9,747 bases of DNA from Calditrichota bacterium (GTDB lineage Bacteria; Zixibacteria; MSB-5A5; GN15; FEB-12). Position numbers and translations under genes: made by a program. Under the pieces are notes generated by a model. It ran no database searches. It saw only the letters and a list, made by a program, of their open reading frames with translations, and was not told the DNA's origin. This document shows, piece after piece, positions 6,529 to 9,747 of the stretch. Positions within the stretch are counted from its first letter, which is position 1; every line of letters starts with the position of its first letter. The stretch spans positions 1 through 9,747 of the forward strand of contig QQUK01000104.1 in NCBI GenBank assembly GCA_008501655.1, written 5' to 3'.

Positions 6529-7512
6529 ATGAACAGAATACTATACATACTATCAATCATGATGTTTTTTTCGGCTGTTTCTCTGGCTGATTCATCGGTC
6601 GGCTTAACAATCCGGAATAATGGACTTTCATTCGGTAACTCTGAATATTTAAACGGTATCAGGATAAACTTTGTAGATCGTAATGTGAAACAGGTCAATG
6701 GAATCAATTTGACTTTATGGCAGCCGGATGATCATAATGATTCAACAGCGCATATTAATGGGCTTGGAATCGGTCTTGTTATGCCTTCGGCTAAAGTGTT
6801 TAATGGTGTAGCTATAGGTGGTCTTGGTATTGAGGTTGATGATTTTACCGGAATTGCTGTCGCCGGACTGGGTATCGGTGGAAATGATTTTAAAGGACTT
6901 GCAATCTCTTCGCTTGGAATAGGATGTAATAGTTTTACAGGTATAGGTATTTCAGGTTTAGGAATAGGTGCGGATGAAGTCAAAGGAGTTACGATATCGG
7001 GACTTGGTATTGGTGCGGATAAAGTACATGGATTCTCCATAAGCGGTTTAGGGATTGGTGCAGACGAAGTAAAAGGTATTACTATCGCCGGGTTAGGTAT
7101 CGGCGGGGATAATATAACCGGCTTGACTATAGCAGGACTTGGCAGCGGTGCTGATAAAATGACCGGTGTAGGGATAGCTGGTCTTGGATTTGGCGGTGAT
7201 GATATAGAAGGTATTTTTGTCGCAGGATTAGGTATTGGAGCTGATAGAATTAGGGGAGTTTCTGTTGCCCTCGGGATGATTAAGGCACATGAAATCCATG
7301 GAGTCTCAATCGCCGGATTACATATCAAAGCTGATGAACTGCATGATCTGACGATTTCAACTTTTAATCAAGCAGTGGTCGAACAAAGAGGGATTTCAAT
7401 CGGGCTTCTGAATATAGCCAAGGAACTTCATGGTCTCCAGGTCGGGATATTAAATATTGCCCATAATAATCCAAGCGGCCGTAAAATACTTCCGATTCTT
7501 AACTGGCATTAA
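6529..7512 (+). CDS. Secreted 15-residue-repeat protein, LA_2272 surface-repeat type
   Basis: 327 residues from ATG 6529. A signal peptide (about 1-20, MNRILYILSI..., cleavage near SLA/DSS) sends it out of the cytoplasm. The body is a tandem array of 12 units of exactly 15 residues (98-277), typified by GLGIGADEVKGVTIS, preceded by a longer degenerate unit. Gly and Ile/Val recur at fixed positions, as expected for a stacked beta-solenoid. The last part, with 'GISIGLLNIAKELHGLQVG' and 'ILPILNW', matches the ending of LA_2272-type surface repeat proteins known from Leptospira and Bacteroidota. Their function is unknown. The frame is open back to 6427 inside the MFS gene, but that part is hydrophobic read-through of the other frame. 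No Shine-Dalgarno precedes 6529, so translation may depend on coupling to the MFS gene. Confidence 0.85.
   Translation: MNRILYILSIMMFFSAVSLADSSVGLTIRNNGLSFGNSEYLNGIRINFVDRNVKQVNGINLTLWQPDDHNDSTAHINGLGIGLVMPSAKVFNGVAIGGLGIEVDDFTGIAVAGLGIGGNDFKGLAISSLGIGCNSFTGIGISGLGIGADEVKGVTISGLGIGADKVHGFSISGLGIGADEVKGITIAGLGIGGDNITGLTIAGLGSGADKMTGVGIAGLGFGGDDIEGIFVAGLGIGADRIRGVSVALGMIKAHEIHGVSIAGLHIKADELHDLTISTFNQAVVEQRGISIGLLNIAKELHGLQVGILNIAHNNPSGRKILPILNWH
6820..7359 (+). repeat. Twelve tandem 45-bp coding repeats (15 residues each)
   Basis: Units start every 45 bp from 6820 (GGT CTT GGT ATT) to 7315. At the protein level the pattern is G-L-G-I-G-A/G-D-x-I/V-x-G-V/I-x-I-S/A. At the DNA level units differ mainly at third codon positions. 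Units 6955-6999 and 7045-7089 both encode GLGIGADEVKG but use different codons at several positions. The array is therefore old and held by protein-level selection rather than freshly duplicated. Confidence 0.9.
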
Positions 7513-7535
7513 TCGAAATTAATTTGAAAAAATGG

Positions 7536-7563
7536 TTGGAGCTTTACCACTTTTGCATATATT
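7536..7563 (+). promoter_or_regulatory. Possible promoter of the SET-flavoprotein pair
   Basis: TTGGAG (7536-7541), 16 bp, TATATT (7558-7563) is a partial sigma70-like match about 38 bp before the SET gene. No terminator is visible between 7512 and here, so read-through from the genes upstream is also possible. Confidence 0.25.
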
Positions 7564-7601
7564 AGTGCATTATTTTCAAAGCTAATTGGTAAGGATAGAA
7601 T

Positions 7602-8108
7602 ATGGCAATTGATTATTCAAAAAATAGATACTTTGAAGTAACTGAATCAAGCATTCAGGGTAAAGGTGCTTTTGCGATTAAAAAGATCCGTAAAGGTCAG
7701 CGGATTATTGAATACACCGGTGAGATTATCTCTCCGGAAGAGGAATCAATCCGGTATGATGATGAAAATATGGACAGACATCATACGTTCCTGTTTGCTG
7801 TCGATGATAAACGGACCATCGATGCCGGTGAGATCGGTTCCGACGCCAAATATATTAATCATTCCTGTGATCCGAATTGTGAAGCAGTAGATGACAGCGG
7901 TCGGATATTTATCGAAGCATTAAGAACAATCAAAAAAGGTGAAGAGCTTTTTTATGATTATGGGTTTGAGCAGGAAGAACCACCGACTCAGGAGTTGATC
8001 GATCAATATCCGTGTCATTGCGGATCGGTGAACTGCCGCGGTACAATTCTGAAGTACGAGCCGCCTAAGAAAAAACTTTCCAAGAAAAGTAAACGTAGAA
8101 AAAGATAA
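7602..8108 (+). CDS. SET-domain protein-lysine N-methyltransferase with post-SET motif and basic tail
   Basis: Transfers methyl groups from S-adenosylmethionine to lysine side chains of proteins; 168 residues. The SET fold is nearly the whole protein: GKGAFA (20-25, cofactor side), EYTGEII (37-43), YINHSCDPNC (84-93) and GEELFYDYG (113-121) with the likely catalytic Tyr120. A post-SET motif CHCGSVNC (138-145) gives the C-x-C-x4-C spacing. With Cys89 of NHSC this can bind the zinc that closes the substrate channel in SUV39-type enzymes. The last 15 residues (PPKKKLSKKSKRRKR) are almost all basic and could bind DNA or be methylated in cis. There is no signal peptide, so it is probably cytoplasmic. 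AAGGA (7591-7595) sits 6 nt before the ATG. The flavoprotein gene follows after 9 bp. The substrate is unknown; ribosomal or nucleoid proteins are guesses. Confidence 0.93.
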   Translation: MAIDYSKNRYFEVTESSIQGKGAFAIKKIRKGQRIIEYTGEIISPEEESIRYDDENMDRHHTFLFAVDDKRTIDAGEIGSDAKYINHSCDPNCEAVDDSGRIFIEALRTIKKGEELFYDYGFEQEEPPTQELIDQYPCHCGSVNCRGTILKYEPPKKKLSKKSKRRKR

Positions 8109-8117
8109 GGCAGATTA

Positions 8118-9347
8118 ATGTCTGCATTCAGAGTTGGAATCATCGGCGGGGGAGCTTCCGGTGTATTTGCTGCTCTTTCAGTAAAAGAGCAGAACCGGCA
8201 TATTCAATGCACAATTTTTGAATCAGCATCGGAACTTCTTGATAAAGTAAAAATATCCGGCGGGGGGAGATGTAATGTCACCCATAATTGTTTTGAGGTC
8301 CGGGAATTAATTCAGAAATATCCGCGTGGCGGGAAGGAGCTACAGTCTCTTTTCTACCGGTTTCAACCGGAAGATATAATCGACTGGTTTGAGTCACGAG
8401 GAGTAGAATTGAAAGCGGAAGATGATGGAAGGATGTTTCCTGTAACCGATTCATCGCAAACGATTATCGATTGTTTTTTGGATGAACTTCAGAAGAATCA
8501 GGTTGAGATAAAGTATAACAGCCGTATTGCATCGATAAGTAAATCGGATAGTAAATTTAAGATATTAGATTTACATGATAATGAGTATGAGTTTGATGCT
8601 GTTGTACTGGCTACCGGGTCATCAAAATATGGTCTTCAATTTGCGGAATCATTCGGGCATACGATTATCAAACCGGTACCGTCACTTTTTACATTTAAGA
8701 TAAATGATACACGAATCAAAGATTTGAGCGGTGTATCGGTTTCATATGTTGAAACAAGGTTGGAAGTTGGTGGGGAAAAATTTAAAGAGCAAGGTCCTCT
8801 TTTGATCACCCATTGGGGTTTAAGCGGTCCGGCTATTTTGAAGCTTTCTGCTTTTGCAGCAAGAGAACTTCATGAATCGAGATATAAAGCAGAATTGATA
8901 ATCAATTTGTTACCGGGATATTCAGAGGATGATATAAGTACATTTTTTCAGAAACAGAAAGCAGAATCACCTAAAAAGATAGTATATAATCTGCATCCGC
9001 ATGATATTCCAAAACGGCTCTGGCATAGTCTGCTTCAGTATCTTGCAATTAATGAAACATTGACGTTTAACCAGATCAGTGCAAAAATGATACAACAGAT
9101 AATGCAACAGCTTCACAATGCGCGATTTACGGTCGGGGGTAAGGGTGTTTTTAAGGAGGAATTTGTGACAGCCGGCGGAATATCTTTAAAAGAGATTGAT
9201 TTTAAAACAATGCAGAGTAAGCAATGTGCAAATCTTTATTTTTGCGGTGAGATTCTGGATATTGACGGGATAACCGGTGGTTTCAACTTTCAGAATGCCT
9301 GGTCGACCGGATATGTTGCAGGATGTTCGATATTAAAAAGTGACTAA
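8118..9347 (+). CDS. HI0933/BaiN-type FAD-dependent oxidoreductase
   Basis: Flavoprotein of 409 residues, the usual length of the PF03486 (HI0933, YhiN/BaiN) family. The N-terminal Rossmann motif is GIIGGGASG (7-15). The family hallmark SGGGRCNVTH (47-56), ATGS (165-168) and WGLSGPAIL (233-241) follow. The long C-terminal signature runs VTAGGISLKEID (350-361), then TMQSK and GEILDIDGITGGFNFQNAW (377-395), which holds the flavin pyrophosphate and ring. Most members have no assigned reaction. BaiN is linked to bile-acid dehydroxylation in gut clostridia, which gives no reason to assume that here. The start ATG is preceded by AAGG (8107-8110) with 7-nt spacing. The Shine-Dalgarno overlaps the SET stop codon, so the two are very probably co-transcribed and perhaps translationally coupled. 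No clear terminator follows. Confidence 0.93.
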   Translation: MSAFRVGIIGGGASGVFAALSVKEQNRHIQCTIFESASELLDKVKISGGGRCNVTHNCFEVRELIQKYPRGGKELQSLFYRFQPEDIIDWFESRGVELKAEDDGRMFPVTDSSQTIIDCFLDELQKNQVEIKYNSRIASISKSDSKFKILDLHDNEYEFDAVVLATGSSKYGLQFAESFGHTIIKPVPSLFTFKINDTRIKDLSGVSVSYVETRLEVGGEKFKEQGPLLITHWGLSGPAILKLSAFAARELHESRYKAELIINLLPGYSEDDISTFFQKQKAESPKKIVYNLHPHDIPKRLWHSLLQYLAINETLTFNQISAKMIQQIMQQLHNARFTVGGKGVFKEEFVTAGGISLKEIDFKTMQSKQCANLYFCGEILDIDGITGGFNFQNAWSTGYVAGCSILKSD

Positions 9348-9402
9348 GTGAGTCAAATTTGTTATTGCCAAAATAAATCAAATTTCTGAAATTATCACAT
9401 CG

Positions 9403-9408
9403 TATAAT
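9403..9408 (+). promoter_or_regulatory. Possible -10 box for the DUF1579-like gene
   Basis: A perfect TATAAT lies 34 bp before the ATG at 9443, at a sensible distance for a short leader. No good -35 element sits 16-18 bp upstream. Confidence 0.35.
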
Positions 9409-9442
9409 TTATACTCTAATCAAAAAACAAAAGGAAGAAGAA

Positions 9443-9709
9443 ATGAAAAGCAAACAATTGTTACTGTTGATTGTTTCACTGTTTTTAGTCGTATCATTAG
9501 TCTCGGCTGAAGATGAAGCAGCTGATATGATGGCGCAATATGGTCCGATGGGTCAGCCTGAAGAGATGAAATCTATGTACTGGTTTATTGGTGATTGGGA
9601 TGTAACTCAACAATGGAAAATGGGCCCTGCTTCTGAGGAATGGGAAAAATCAACAGCAACAGCAACCTACAGTTTTATACTGGATGGACGTGTGCTCATG
9701 ATGGATTAG
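9443..9709 (+). CDS. Secreted DUF1579-like protein, cut short by an in-frame TAG
   Basis: Open for 88 residues before TAG (9707-9709). A strong signal peptide (MKSKQLLLLIVSLFLVVSLVSA, about 1-22, quoted in part: LLLLIVSLFL) predicts export. The mature part begins acidic. It then reads MYWFIGDWDV (45-54) and ATYSFILDGRVLMMD (74-88), which are the family's usual 'GxWdv' and 'ilDGR' motifs (PF07617/DUF1579, usually about 150-200 residues, function unknown). Family sequence continues in the same frame past the TAG to the window edge, so this is about half of a normal protein. The upstream half looks healthy: AAGGAAG (9431-9437) lies 5 nt before the ATG and the signal peptide is intact. It could be a recent nonsense mutation, a sequencing error or a recoded amber codon. 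Confidence 0.75.
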   Translation: MKSKQLLLLIVSLFLVVSLVSAEDEAADMMAQYGPMGQPEEMKSMYWFIGDWDVTQQWKMGPASEEWEKSTATATYSFILDGRVLMMD

Positions 9710-9747
9710 AAAAGTGAAATGAAGGGGATGCCGTTTAACGGTGTAAA
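9707..9747 (+). other. In-frame continuation of the DUF1579-like frame after TAG, running off the window
   Basis: TAG (9707-9709) is followed in frame by KSEMKGMPFNGV, which matches the 'EMMGMPFEG'-type segment that normally follows 'ilDGR' in DUF1579 proteins. The frame is still open at the last base of the window. No Shine-Dalgarno suggests a fresh start here. Confidence 0.65.

Noticed and set aside
6732..7328. 198-codon proline-rich open frame on the minus strand
   Set aside because: It is the mirror of the 45-bp coding repeats. The plus-strand frame has the signal peptide, the repeat pattern and the known C-terminal ending.
7666..7890. 74-codon frame within the SET gene
   Set aside because: It is an out-of-frame shadow of the SET domain, whose motifs are intact in the main frame.
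9348..9402. Terminator after the flavoprotein gene
   Set aside because: The stretch has an AAATTTG/CAAATTT-like palindrome but no GC-rich stem or T-run.
1..9747. CRISPR array, insertion sequence or defence island
   Set aside because: No spaced direct repeats, transposase, integrase or terminal inverted repeats are present. The only tandem repeats are coding units of the surface protein.

Overview
The window is a moderately AT-rich bacterial chromosomal segment with nine protein genes, no RNA genes and no mobile elements. The large secreted peptidase ends in an 'NYPNPFNPST...' FlgD-like / type IX-type C-terminal sorting domain. That domain, the PPi-type phosphofructokinase, the many signal-peptide proteins and the preference for TAA stops together suggest an uncultured member of the FCB superphylum (Marinimicrobia, Zixibacteria, KSB1, Cloacimonadota or similar). 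The exact phylum cannot be fixed from this sequence.

Left third (minus strand): a small zinc-ribbon protein (22-219), a bidirectional terminator (467-502), an 818-residue modular subtilisin-like peptidase (520-2976), a second terminator (3185-3217) and a 400-residue phosphofructokinase (3244-4446). The kinase carries both residues that normally mark pyrophosphate use. Its promoter region holds a perfect 7-bp dyad across the predicted -10 box.

Middle (plus strand, diverging from the kinase): an AlkD-like HEAT-repeat protein (4626-5300), an MFS transporter (5343-6500) and a secreted 15-residue-repeat protein of the LA_2272 surface-repeat type (6529-7512). They are closely spaced and could form one transcription unit, although no shared function is evident.

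Right third (plus strand): a SET-domain lysine methyltransferase with intact post-SET cysteines and a very basic tail (7602-8108) is followed after 9 bp by an HI0933/BaiN-type flavoprotein (8118-9347). The window ends in a secreted DUF1579-like protein (from 9443) whose reading frame is interrupted by a TAG codon. Conserved family sequence continues in the same frame after that codon.

The most notable items are the TAG-interrupted DUF1579 gene, the SET-flavoprotein pair, the 15-residue solenoid and the dyad over the kinase promoter. I see no CRISPR array, toxin-antitoxin module, phage gene or convincing new defence system.
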